DNA of 13,465 nucleotides from Bacillota bacterium (GTDB lineage: Bacteria > Bacillota > Clostridia > Christensenellales > CAG-138), in NCBI GenBank assembly GCA_023461495.1, contig JAEYLA010000243.1, forward strand, positions 1 to 13,465, in the 5' to 3' direction. Positions 1 to 6,040 of this stretch are shown here, one piece after another. Both the position numbers and the translations under genes were made by a program. The notes under the pieces were generated by a model. That model searched no databases. It was not told the origin of the DNA and saw only the letters and a program-made list of their open reading frames with translations. Every line of letters begins with the position of its first letter. Positions within the stretch are counted from its first letter, which is position 1.

Positions 1-50
1 AAATGCGGCCTTTTCCCGTTGTTTCCCGGCGATGGACGCTGAACTTGACC

Positions 51-79
51 TTGTTTTTGCAGCCCCGTTTTGTTATCAT
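51..79 (+). promoter_or_regulatory. Candidate dnaA promoter
   Basis: A TTGTTT hexamer (51–56) and a TATCAT hexamer (74–79, five of six matches to TATAAT) are separated by 17 bp. Transcription would begin near 86 and leave a leader of about 130 nt before dnaA. The -35 match is weak, and an overlapping TTGACC at 45–50 is too far from the -10 to pair with it. This is inferred from the motifs only. Confidence 0.4.
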
Positions 80-113
80 AAATGAATGGAATATATGGTA
101 CAAGCCTGCGGCT

Positions 114-141
114 AAAATATCCGCCTAGCGGCGGATATTTT
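114..141 (+). promoter_or_regulatory. Terminator-like hairpin in dnaA 5' leader
   Basis: A perfect 12-bp inverted repeat (114–125 with 130–141) surrounds a TAGC tetraloop. Its 3' arm ends in a run of T that continues to 142. The GC-rich upper stem followed by a U-rich tail resembles an intrinsic terminator, but it lies between the likely promoter and the dnaA start. It could therefore attenuate dnaA or stabilise its mRNA. It is nearly symmetric, so it could also act on transcripts from the other strand. Confidence 0.5.
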
Positions 142-154
142 TCGCGCAGTCAGT

Positions 155-182
155 CCGGGATATATTTTAAAAAATACCCGGG
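155..182 (+). promoter_or_regulatory. Second hairpin in dnaA 5' leader
   Basis: CCGGG (155–159) can pair with CCCGG (177–181). The A/T-rich interior can extend the stem if one A is bulged. It ends about 18 nt before the dnaA purine-rich ribosome binding region, so a folding change here could affect initiation. The pairing is read from sequence; any regulatory role is inference. Confidence 0.35.
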
Positions 183-218
183 CATTGTCTATGGGTGGAA
201 AAGGAGCGGGGGAGCGGA

Positions 219-1532
219 ATGGAACAGGCAAAGTCAATATGGACGCGCACCTGTGAGCTATTAAAGGCGGAGGTCAACGGCATCAGCTACAATACGTTTA
301 TCGACGTGTTGGCGCCGCTTGCGGTATCCGGAAATTCCCTCATCCTGCAGGCGCCCAATGAGATGATCCAATCCACCATCGAAAAATACTACATTTCCAC
401 CATCCGCGCCTGCGCCGTGCAGGCGGCAGAAGGCATTGAAGGCGTCAACGTCGTGCAGCCGAGCGAGCGCGGCCTTTACGTCAAGGACGACGCCGGAGAA
501 TACAGCTACTGCAATCTGTTTGCAAAATATACGTTCAGCACGTTTGTCATCGGCGGCTCCAACTATTTTGCGCATGCCGCGGCGCTTGCCGTCGCGCAGA
601 ATCCCGCGCGCTCCTACAACCCGCTCTTCCTCTACGGCGGCGTGGGCCTTGGGAAAACGCACCTGATGCACGCCGTCGGCCACCACGTGCGCGAAAGCAA
701 CGCGCGTGCCCGCGTAATGTATGTCACGAGCGAAACCTTTACCAATGAAATGATCCAATCCATCTCCACCAACCGCAACAAGGAGTTCCGCAACCGCTAC
801 CGCAATGTAGACGTGCTGATGGTGGACGATATTCAGTTTATCGCGCGCAAAGAGGGCGTACAGGAGGAGTTCTTCCATACCTTTAACGCCCTGCACGCCG
901 CCAACAAGCAGATCATCATTTCCTCCGATAAGCCGCCGCGTGAAATTGCGCAGCTTGAGGAGCGCCTCCGGTCCCGGTTTGAATGGGGCCTCATTGCGGA
1001 CATCCAGCCGCCGGATCTTGAAACGCGGATCGCCATCTTAAAGCGCCGCGCGGACGAGGAGAAAATGCACGTGCCCGACAGTGTATTGGAATATATCGCG
1101 GAGCGCGTGCAAAGTAACATCCGTGAACTCGAAGGCCTGCTCACCCGCGTCATCGCCTACGCGCAGTTCAACCGCATCCCGCTTGATGTGCATGTTGCCG
1201 CAACCGCCCTAAAGGACATGCTGCCAAACGACGCCCCGCGGGTATTGACGCCCTCGCTCATACAGGAAACCGTCGCCGCCTATTACGGCCTGACGGTCGA
1301 TGCCTTCAGCGCCAAGCGGCGCGATCAGGAAGTCGCGTTCCCGCGTCAAATCGCCATGTACCTCTCCCGGTGCATGACGGACTGGAGCCTGCCGAAAATC
1401 GGCGACGCCTTTGGCGGCCGCAACCATACCACCGTCATGCACGCGCACGAAAAAATCACCGAGCAGATCAAGAACGATCCCGCGCTTTCCGCAACGATCG
1501 CAGATTTGAAAAAGCGGCTGATCTCGAGCTGA
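219..1532 (+). CDS. dnaA: Chromosomal replication initiator protein DnaA
   Basis: DnaA is the AAA+ ATPase that binds DnaA boxes in oriC, opens the duplex and helps load the replicative helicase. From the ATG at 219 the protein has 437 residues, normal for the family. The N-terminal oligomerisation/helicase-contact domain is followed by a short linker. The AAA+ core has Walker A GGVGLGKTH at about 140–148, Walker B MVDDIQF at about 201–207 and a box VII-like RLRSRFEWGL near 250. The C-terminal DNA-binding domain carries the DnaA signature RNHTTVMHA at about 401–409. An in-frame GTG at 195 would add eight residues. The ATG at 219 is preferred because GGGGGAG stands just before it and the protein then begins like other DnaA proteins (MEQ, a helix with Trp). 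It lies directly upstream of oriC and dnaN. Two leader hairpins may regulate it. Confidence 0.98.
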   Translation: MEQAKSIWTRTCELLKAEVNGISYNTFIDVLAPLAVSGNSLILQAPNEMIQSTIEKYYISTIRACAVQAAEGIEGVNVVQPSERGLYVKDDAGEYSYCNLFAKYTFSTFVIGGSNYFAHAAALAVAQNPARSYNPLFLYGGVGLGKTHLMHAVGHHVRESNARARVMYVTSETFTNEMIQSISTNRNKEFRNRYRNVDVLMVDDIQFIARKEGVQEEFFHTFNALHAANKQIIISSDKPPREIAQLEERLRSRFEWGLIADIQPPDLETRIAILKRRADEEKMHVPDSVLEYIAERVQSNIRELEGLLTRVIAYAQFNRIPLDVHVAATALKDMLPNDAPRVLTPSLIQETVAAYYGLTVDAFSAKRRDQEVAFPRQIAMYLSRCMTDWSLPKIGDAFGGRNHTTVMHAHEKITEQIKNDPALSATIADLKKRLISS

Positions 1533-1558
1533 GGAGCAGGGACGGGGATAAGAGGGAC

Positions 1559-1591
1559 GTTTTATTTTCTTTCCACGAAAGAAAATAAAAC
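1559..1591. repeat. 15-bp perfect inverted repeat after dnaA
   Basis: Arms 1559–1573 and 1577–1591 are perfect reverse complements around a 3-nt CAC spacer, starting 27 bp after the dnaA stop. The stem is almost all A/T, and no clear T-run follows on the plus strand. It could be a weak dnaA terminator, but it is atypical. It may instead belong to the series of palindromes that continues at 1681–1729. Confidence 0.55.
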
Positions 1592-1603
1592 AAAAGAAAG
1601 CGG

Positions 1604-1673
1604 ACATTTATCACATCTACAATTTGTATCTATAATTACATCTATTTATTGATAGGAATACTATTAAAATACG
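1604..1673. other. AT-rich block with promoter-like hexamers at left edge of oriC
   Basis: This 70-bp stretch is very A/T-rich compared with the flanking genes. It holds TTATCA (1608–1613) and TATAAT (1631–1636) spaced by 17 bp, so it could be a promoter reading toward dnaN. It could also be an easily melted segment of the origin. It has no DnaA-box cluster of its own and lies about 320 bp from the CTA-triplet array, so the unwinding role is less likely here. Confidence 0.3.
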
Positions 1674-1680
1674 TCGGGAT

Positions 1681-1729
1681 GCCAAAGGGACGTGTCCCTT
1701 TGGCGGAGGTATGGAGGCAGCGCCTCCAT
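1681..1729. repeat. Tandem palindromic intergenic repeat
   Basis: Two perfect hairpin units stand side by side. The first has 11-bp arms GCCAAAGGGAC/GTCCCTTTGGC around GT (1681–1704). The second has 8-bp arms ATGGAGGC/GCCTCCAT around a 3-nt spacer (1711–1729). No reading frame or promoter explains them. This compact double-palindrome form resembles dispersed intergenic repeats of many Clostridia genomes. That likeness is from memory and was not checked against a genome. Confidence 0.55.
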
Positions 1730-1803
1730 CGTATCCATCTCCTTCCTCTACTAATTTTTACGCAATGTTCTCTTTTCCGACACGATTCTTACCCATTATT
1801 GTT

Positions 1804-1832
1804 TTGAGGTTTTGGGCAAGAACCTTTATAAT
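1804..1832 (+). promoter_or_regulatory. Strong promoter-like element inside oriC
   Basis: TTGAGG (1804–1809) and a consensus TATAAT (1827–1832) are exactly 17 bp apart and point into the DnaA-box cluster and toward dnaN. Transcription would start near 1839, just before the first DnaA-box-like 9-mer. It could be an upstream dnaN promoter, or supply transcription that helps origin opening. Confidence 0.5.
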
Positions 1833-1847
1833 GAGATAAAACGCTGT

Positions 1848-2156
1848 CTATGCACAATTTGTGCACGGGGGATGTGCATGGATTGTGCCCACTGTTGACT
1901 GTGTGCATGATGTTCATACAAGGACAAGTTATGCATAGGCTGTCCACACACGAGCGCACAGGCAATTCTTTTGGAGTCGTCTTGGCGCAGACAGGTTATG
2001 CACATTATCCATAGCCCCTACTACTACGGCTACTATACTCCTAAATGACTGCGAGGGGTATGCGCGCATACGGCTGTGCACAACTCTCCTTTGTGCATAG
2101 CGTTTTCAATGAATGTAAACACTTTCGGATGCGGCGGCATTTCCTGTTGTGCACAA
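1848..2156. other. oriC: Chromosomal origin oriC, DnaA-box cluster
   Basis: The cluster lies between dnaA and dnaN. One site, TTATGCACA at 1996–2004, matches TTATNCACA exactly. Near matches on the plus strand are CTATGCACA (1848–1856), TTATGCATA (1929–1937) and TTATCCATA (2005–2013). A weaker one is CTGTCCACA (1940–1948). Minus-strand near matches are TCATGCACA (1902–1910), TTGTGCACA (2075–2083), CTATGCACA (2092–2100) and TTGTGCACA (2148–2156). Orientation switches from mainly plus to minus across the CTA-triplet array at about 2018–2035. The rest of the 785-bp gap (1533–2317) holds the palindromes, promoter-like elements and LexA-like site listed separately, plus a hairpin at 2179–2204. I see no gene in it; a frame running from 2045 into dnaN has no supported start there. 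Confidence 0.9.
1996..2035 (+). promoter_or_regulatory. Basal unwinding element: paired DnaA boxes plus DnaA-trio array
   Basis: Two abutting 9-mers, TTATGCACA (1996–2004) and TTATCCATA (2005–2013), are followed by a short GCCC spacer. CTA triplets then occur at 2018–2020, 2021–2023, 2024–2026, 2030–2032 and 2033–2035, with one CGG interruption. In Bacillus subtilis, DnaA boxes, a GC-rich spacer and a CTA-like array (3'-GAT-5' on the bound strand, the DnaA-trio) guide DnaA onto single-stranded DNA. The layout and orientation match. The downstream flank is less A/T-rich than expected, so the melting point itself is uncertain. Confidence 0.7.
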
Positions 2157-2225
2157 GCGCTTTTTTACGGAAACCCCTTGTTTCCCACACGGAAATGGGA
2201 TACATTGGAAGATGTCGTGATCAAA

Positions 2226-2237
2226 GAACACTTGTTC
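2226..2237. promoter_or_regulatory. LexA-like box upstream of dnaN
   Basis: GAAC-ACTT-GTTC is an exact match to the GAAC-N4-GTTC core of Gram-positive LexA/DinR operators, and the palindrome extends one base each side (AGAACA/TGTTCT). It ends 26 bp before the dnaN -10. A third TGTTCT half-site (2257–2262) sits directly before that -10. The motif is seen; control by LexA is inference. Confidence 0.45.
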
Positions 2238-2263
2238 TGAGCGATTCGGAAACATTTGTTCTT

Positions 2264-2269
2264 TATAAT
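2264..2269 (+). promoter_or_regulatory. dnaN proximal promoter -10 element
   Basis: A consensus TATAAT lies 48 bp before the dnaN start, giving a leader of about 42 nt. No good -35 is found at 16–18 bp upstream, so this promoter may need an activator or may be a secondary start. Confidence 0.45.
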
Positions 2270-2317
2270 ATAAGTGGGACTTATACTTCGCTTATTTACC
2301 TTCAGGAGGATATACGC

Positions 2318-3418
2318 ATGAAATTGATGATGGACGTCAAAACATTGAACGCGGGAATCGCGACGGTGGTCAAATCCCTTTCTTCTAGGCCGGCAATTCC
2401 GGTTTTAGAGGGTATTTATCTTTGTGCAACATCGGAAGGGCTTTTATTGCGCTGCTCGGATTTATCGCTGCAGATTGAAAGCATTGTGGCGGCAACGGTA
2501 GAGGAAGAAGGAACAACGGTTGTGCCCGGCCGCTTGTTTGCGGAAATCTGCCGCAAGCTGCCGGATGAAACGGTGGATATGCGGCTGGACGGCCATACGC
2601 TGTTGTTAAAATCCGGCCGCGCCCGGACGACGCTGCAGTGCATGGACGCAAAGGATTATCCGGATATGGCGGTGACGGGAAAGGCGCAGACGCTGCACAT
2701 CCCGCAGAACGTATTGAAGGATATGATCCGCCAGACGGTGTTTGCGACGGCGCAGGAGGAAAGCAAGCCTATTTTGACGGGCGTGCTGTGCGAGCTTTCC
2801 GGAAATGAGCTGACGACGGTGGCGCTTGACGGGTTTCGGCTTGCGCTTAGGCGGTTTACGCTGGGGCAGAGCTATGAGGCGCGCGAGGCGGTGGTGCCGA
2901 ACAAATCCTTTGTTGAAATTTCAAGGACGCTCCTCGATGTGGAGGAAAGCGTGGAGGTGCAGTTCTCGCCCACGCATCTGCTGATGGACATGGGGCATAC
3001 CCGCATCATCAGCAGGCTCTTAGACGGCGATTTTATCCGTTATAAAAGCATTCTTCCGCAGGACCATGTCACAAGGGTGCGCGTAAACCGCAACGAGCTT
3101 CTGGAGAGCATTGACCGCGCGATTTTGATGGCAAGGGAAGGCAACAACAATCTGGTGCGCTTTTCCATTGCGGAAGAGTCGTTAAAGCTGTTCGCGAACA
3201 GCGCGATGGGGCGTATCGATGAGGAGATCACTATCCATTTGAACGGGGAGCCGATTGAGATCGCGTTCAATGCGCGCTATTTCTGCGATGTGTTGAAGGT
3301 GCTGCCGGATGAAGAGGTGTTCCTCGACATGAACAACAACGTCAGCCCCTGCGTGGTGCGGCCAACACAAGGAGACGCGTACTATTATCTGATCCTGCCG
3401 GTGCGTATATTTGCATAA
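2318..3418 (+). CDS. dnaN: DNA polymerase III beta sliding clamp
   Basis: DnaN forms the ring-shaped dimer that holds the replicative polymerase on DNA and serves as a docking platform for repair and regulatory proteins. From the ATG at 2318 the product has 366 residues, typical of the family. AGGAGG at 2304–2309 gives ideal spacing; the frame also continues upstream in oriC but without a supported start. The N-terminus (MKLMMDVKTLNAGI, then SRPAIPVLEGI) and the C-terminal YLILPVRI motif are characteristic of the three-domain clamp fold. It follows oriC. Expression probably comes from the -10 at 2264 and perhaps the promoter at 1804, with a LexA-like box nearby. A strong intrinsic terminator follows 30 bp after the stop. 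The usual downstream recF and gyrB are absent from this window. Confidence 0.98.
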   Translation: MKLMMDVKTLNAGIATVVKSLSSRPAIPVLEGIYLCATSEGLLLRCSDLSLQIESIVAATVEEEGTTVVPGRLFAEICRKLPDETVDMRLDGHTLLLKSGRARTTLQCMDAKDYPDMAVTGKAQTLHIPQNVLKDMIRQTVFATAQEESKPILTGVLCELSGNELTTVALDGFRLALRRFTLGQSYEAREAVVPNKSFVEISRTLLDVEESVEVQFSPTHLLMDMGHTRIISRLLDGDFIRYKSILPQDHVTRVRVNRNELLESIDRAILMAREGNNNLVRFSIAEESLKLFANSAMGRIDEEITIHLNGEPIEIAFNARYFCDVLKVLPDEEVFLDMNNNVSPCVVRPTQGDAYYYLILPVRIFA

Positions 3419-3448
3419 ACATACAACTTATTCCTTTATAGAATAAAC

Positions 3449-3487
3449 AAAAGCCTTCGCGTCATATGCTGATGCGAAGGCTTTTTT
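3449..3487 (+). terminator. Intrinsic terminator of dnaN
   Basis: The perfect 10-bp stem AAGCCTTCGC (3451–3460) / GCGAAGGCTT (3474–3483) is followed by more T residues, giving six to seven U at the end. It also has A residues 5', so it may work weakly on the minus strand for the convergent regulator. Confidence 0.9.
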
Positions 3488-3493
3488 ACAGGC

Positions 3494-3519
3494 ACAAAAA
3501 AGCCCCGCACCGGCGGGGC
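3494..3519 (-). terminator. Intrinsic terminator of the AbrB-type gene
   Basis: On the minus strand, GCCCCGC/GCGGGGC (3502–3508 with 3513–3519) forms a 7-bp stem with a 4-nt loop followed by six T (3496–3501). It lies just after the stop of the minus-strand regulator. Confidence 0.9.
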
Positions 3520-3528
3520 AGAGAAGTC

Positions 3529-3774
3529 TTACTCCATGGTCTTGATCTTATCGAGGCATTCGTGGCAAATGCTTTTGCCCTGGAAGCCGACAAGGTCGTT
3601 CGCGTTATCGCAGAAGAAACAGGCGGGGTGGTACTTTTTCAGGATGATGGTCTCTTTGTCCACAAAGATTTCGATAGAGTCCTTGATGTCGATGCCAAGT
3701 GTTCTGCGCAATTCGATCGGGATAACCACCCGACCGAGGGTGTCCATTTTCCGAACAATACCCGTAGATTTCAT
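3529..3774 (-). CDS. AbrB/SpoVT-type transition-state regulator with Cys4 tail
   Basis: This 81-residue protein belongs to the AbrB/MazE/SpoVT swapped-hairpin DNA-binding family, which controls post-exponential and sporulation genes in Firmicutes. The start MKSTGIVRKMDTLGRVVIPI followed by ELRRTLGI is a near-textbook AbrB N-terminal domain (residues 1–50). A C-terminal tail carries CFFC and CHEC pairs about 18 residues apart, which look like a structural zinc site. The ATG at 3774 is chosen because it begins the conserved domain and follows AGAGGA at a suitable distance; the open frame further upstream shows no homology. It has its own promoter and terminator and is convergent with dnaN and divergent from spmAB, so it could regulate spmAB or itself. 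AbrB and SpoVT paralogues cannot be told apart here, so no symbol is given. Confidence 0.9.
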   Translation of the reverse strand: MKSTGIVRKMDTLGRVVIPIELRRTLGIDIKDSIEIFVDKETIILKKYHPACFFCDNANDLVGFQGKSICHECLDKIKTME

Positions 3775-3835
3775 GTTGCAATCCTCTCTATCACCGTTAT
3801 TGCGGAAGGCAGGCTGAACCTCCCACATATTATCA

Positions 3836-3865
3836 ATAATACACATATTTCATGCAAACAGTCAA
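3836..3865 (-). promoter_or_regulatory. Promoter of the AbrB-type gene
   Basis: On the minus strand, TTGACT (3860–3865) and TATTAT (3836–3841) are spaced by 18 bp, about 60 bp before the start codon. The surrounding DNA is A/T-rich and shared with the divergent spmA leader, the kind of sequence AbrB-type proteins often bind. Confidence 0.6.
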
Positions 3866-3941
3866 TATAATTGTCAATAAGAATGCGGCATATATGTAAA
3901 CAATGTCGATTTTTGCAAAAAAAAGGGGAGGGAAGTCCGCG

Positions 3942-4508
3942 ATGATGAGCTGGATCTGGTGCATCCTTTTTTCACTGGGCGCAATATGGACTACCGTGCG
4001 CCTGGGAGGGGACGCCGCACTTTCCGCCATGCTCACAGGCGCGCAGGAAAGTGTAACCTTATGCATTTCACTTGCGGGATCGTACCTTCTTTTTATGGGC
4101 CTGTTGGGGATTGCGGAAAAGGCGGGGCTCATCAAAGCGCTCAGCCGAATACTTAAAAAACCGTGCGAATGGCTGTTTCCGGGGGCGGGAGAGGCGACAG
4201 GGGCCATTACGCTCAATGTCGCGGCAAATATATTGGGCATGGGAAACGCCGCAACGCCGTTTGGGCTTGAGGCGATGCGGCTAATGCAGAAACAGAACCC
4301 AAACAAGCGCCGCGCGACGGACGCTATGTGCGTATTCCTTGCGCTCAACGCATCAGCGCTTGAGGTGCTGCCCACCACAATGATCGGCATGCGCGCATCC
4401 TACGGCTCGCTGCAGCCGGGGGCTATTTTGCTGCCCACGCTGCTTTCTTCCACGGTCGCCACGCTCATTACGGCAATTCTTTGCGTGGCGCTGGTGAGGC
4501 GCAGATGA
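3942..4508 (+). CDS. spmA: Spore maturation protein A
   Basis: SpmA is a polytopic membrane protein needed with SpmB for full dehydration of the spore core. It belongs to the nucleoside-recognition (Gate) domain family; the molecule it moves is not firmly known. The 188-residue product has several hydrophobic helices and the SpmA-typical motif NVAANILGMGNAATPFGLEA near residue 90. The start is taken at the ATG pair 3942/3945, preceded by GGGGAGGG; an upstream ATG at 3903 would add a basic stretch without a good ribosome site. Its stop overlaps the spmB start (ATGA), so the two are co-translated. I see no convincing sigma-E or sigma-A promoter in front of it. Confidence 0.92.
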   Translation: MMSWIWCILFSLGAIWTTVRLGGDAALSAMLTGAQESVTLCISLAGSYLLFMGLLGIAEKAGLIKALSRILKKPCEWLFPGAGEATGAITLNVAANILGMGNAATPFGLEAMRLMQKQNPNKRRATDAMCVFLALNASALEVLPTTMIGMRASYGSLQPGAILLPTLLSSTVATLITAILCVALVRRR

Positions 4509-5017
4509 GCGCCGCGGTTATCCCGCTGCTTGCGGTGGCAGTGGTCATCTACGCGGTCTATAAAAAGGTAGACGTCTACGACGCGTTTGTAAAGGGCGCG
4601 ATACAGGGCCTGCCTGTACTATACCGCGTGCTTCCTTATATGGCGGCAATGCTTATCTGCATCCGGCTGCTGCGGGAGAGCGGTATGGTGGATGCGATGA
4701 CGCTTGCATTGAAAGGCCCTATGGAAGCGTTGGGATTTCCGCCGGAACTGCTGCCGCTTTCCCTCATGCGTCCGCTTTCGGGCAGCGGTTCCATGGCACT
4801 GGTGGCAGATGTGTTCCAAAACTACGGCACAGACTCCATGCTCGGGCTGATGGCATCCACCATGATGGGTTCTACGGAAACTATTTTCTATACGCTTGCG
4901 CTGTATTTCGGGTCTGTCGGCATTCAGGAAACGCGCTTTACCATGCCTGTGGCGCTCATTGCTACACTCCTTTCCACGGTGGGAAGCGTTGTCGCGTGCA
5001 AACTGCTGTTTTCGTAG
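4505..5017 (+). CDS. spmB: Spore maturation protein B
   Basis: SpmB is the partner of SpmA in spore core dehydration and is also a membrane protein of the Gate-domain family. The 170-residue product is normal in length and hydrophobic throughout. It has the conserved SpmB segments MRPLSGSGSMALVAD and MMGSTETIFYTLALYFGSVG in its C-terminal half. The ATG at 4505 overlaps the spmA stop by four bases; there is no strong ribosome site, consistent with translational coupling. No terminator is seen in the short gap before the next gene, so read-through into comB is possible, although that gene has its own promoter-like sequence. Confidence 0.93.
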   Translation: MSAAVIPLLAVAVVIYAVYKKVDVYDAFVKGAIQGLPVLYRVLPYMAAMLICIRLLRESGMVDAMTLALKGPMEALGFPPELLPLSLMRPLSGSGSMALVADVFQNYGTDSMLGLMASTMMGSTETIFYTLALYFGSVGIQETRFTMPVALIATLLSTVGSVVACKLLFS

Positions 5018-5084
5018 AAAAACAGCAAAAAAGGGAAAGGAATGCCGGAAACAGGGACGTGTGTTTCTCTTTTTGAGCGAATTA

Positions 5085-5093
5085 TGGTATACT
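5085..5093 (+). promoter_or_regulatory. Extended -10 promoter of comB homologue
   Basis: TGG-TATACT (5085–5093) is an extended -10 element, with only a poor -35 (TTCTCT, 5065–5070, 17-bp spacer). The start would be near 5100, about 26 nt before the coding start. Confidence 0.5.
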
Positions 5094-5125
5094 GTTTACG
5101 AACACATAGAAATAAAGGAGCATAC

Positions 5126-5839
5126 ATGCAGGTCTTTATATATCCTTTTCCCGGCGCAATCATGGAAAAACAATACCACAACAAAACCGTTGTTGTCGTA
5201 GACGTATTGCGGGCAACTACCTGTATGGTGGAGGCGCTTCAAAACGGCGCGAACCAGGTGATTCCCGCGCGGGATCCCGGCGAGGCGATGGGCTTTGCGG
5301 GGCATCTTGGCAGGAAGGAAAGCTTGTTGACCGGTGAGCGAGGCGGCTTGCGCATGCCGGATTTTGATCTTGGCAATACTCCATTGGAATTTACTCCGCA
5401 GGTGGTCAAAAATAAAACGGAGGACATTTCCACCACAAACGGCACGGCTGCCATCCATGCCGCGCGTACGGCTGCAAACCTCTTTATCGGCTGTATGCGC
5501 AACCGCACGGCGGTGGCAAAGGAAGCGCTCGGGTGCGGGCAGGATATGATCATCCTTTGCGCCGGCACCTTGGGGGAATGCTCCGCGGACGATATGGTGG
5601 CTGCGGGCGGTATCCTGAAGGCGATCGGTGAGGAAACAGGTGAAGAGCTTGTTCTCAATGATTTTGCGCGGATCTGCCTGATGAGCTATCTCTGCTGGAA
5701 GAAGGGGGAACTGGATCTTTCTCAAACGACGCATTACAGCAGGCTAAAAGAGCTTGGCTTTGAAGAAGACCTTGTCTACTGCTTCGGGGAAGATCAAACG
5801 CCTGTGGCGCCAAGGTATATGAACGGCAGCATCCGGTGA
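5126..5839 (+). CDS. comB: 2-phosphosulfolactate phosphatase family protein (ComB-like)
   Basis: This 237-residue protein matches the ComB family, Mg-dependent phosphatases that in methanogens convert 2-phosphosulfolactate to sulfolactate during coenzyme M synthesis. Bacterial homologues are common, but their substrate is often unproven. Family hallmarks are VVVVDVLRATTCMVEAL near residue 20, STTNGTAAI near residue 108 and CAGTLGECSADDMVAAGGI near residue 150. The start ATG at 5126 follows AAAGGAG. It has an extended -10 promoter and a strong terminator, so it is probably monocistronic or a tail gene of spmAB. No other sulfolactate or coenzyme M genes are in the window, so the physiological substrate is open. 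Confidence is high for the family and modest for the reaction. Confidence 0.88.
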   Translation: MQVFIYPFPGAIMEKQYHNKTVVVVDVLRATTCMVEALQNGANQVIPARDPGEAMGFAGHLGRKESLLTGERGGLRMPDFDLGNTPLEFTPQVVKNKTEDISTTNGTAAIHAARTAANLFIGCMRNRTAVAKEALGCGQDMIILCAGTLGECSADDMVAAGGILKAIGEETGEELVLNDFARICLMSYLCWKKGELDLSQTTHYSRLKELGFEEDLVYCFGEDQTPVAPRYMNGSIR

Positions 5840-5858
5840 ACAGGAAATGTATGAGAGC

Positions 5859-5886
5859 AGCCGCGCAATTTGCGCGGCTTTTGTTT
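5859..5886 (+). terminator. Intrinsic terminator after comB
   Basis: AGCCGCGCAA/TTGCGCGGCT-type arms form a stem at 5859–5879, followed by TTTTGTTTT. It starts 20 bp after the stop codon. Confidence 0.88.
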
Positions 5887-5942
5887 TAAAACAGCGGACT
5901 TAAGAGGGCAATAGAAGAAAAGCTTTGATCCGGGCGGATGAA

Positions 5943-5972
5943 TTTACATTCCTTTTTGAAAACAGGTATTAT
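5943..5972 (+). promoter_or_regulatory. Candidate promoter of the Nim/PPOX gene
   Basis: TTTACA (5943–5948) and TATTAT (5967–5972) are separated by 18 bp, about 70 bp before the start codon. Confidence 0.45.
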
Positions 5973-6040
5973 GATGAATAGTCAACTTGATGATATTACA
6001 AATCAAATACATGTTGACCGTTAAGCGAGGAGAAAAGGCG

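Noticed and set aside
195..218. GTG start for dnaA at 195
   Set aside because: It would add eight residues not typical of DnaA and lie on top of the ribosome site used by the ATG at 219; kept only as an alternative.
261..896. 211-codon minus frame inside dnaA
   Set aside because: Shadow of dnaA on the opposite strand with no ribosome site or recognisable domain.
2045..2317. N-terminal extension of dnaN into oriC
   Set aside because: The frame stays open by chance through DnaA boxes and the promoter; the strong AGGAGG and the conserved clamp N-terminus fix the start at 2318.
3466..3870. Plus-strand frame of 134 codons across the AbrB gene
   Set aside because: It runs through two terminators and is the reverse of a clear AbrB-type protein.
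5096..5734. 212-codon minus frame opposite comB
   Set aside because: Antisense shadow of comB; composition and lack of motifs argue against a gene.
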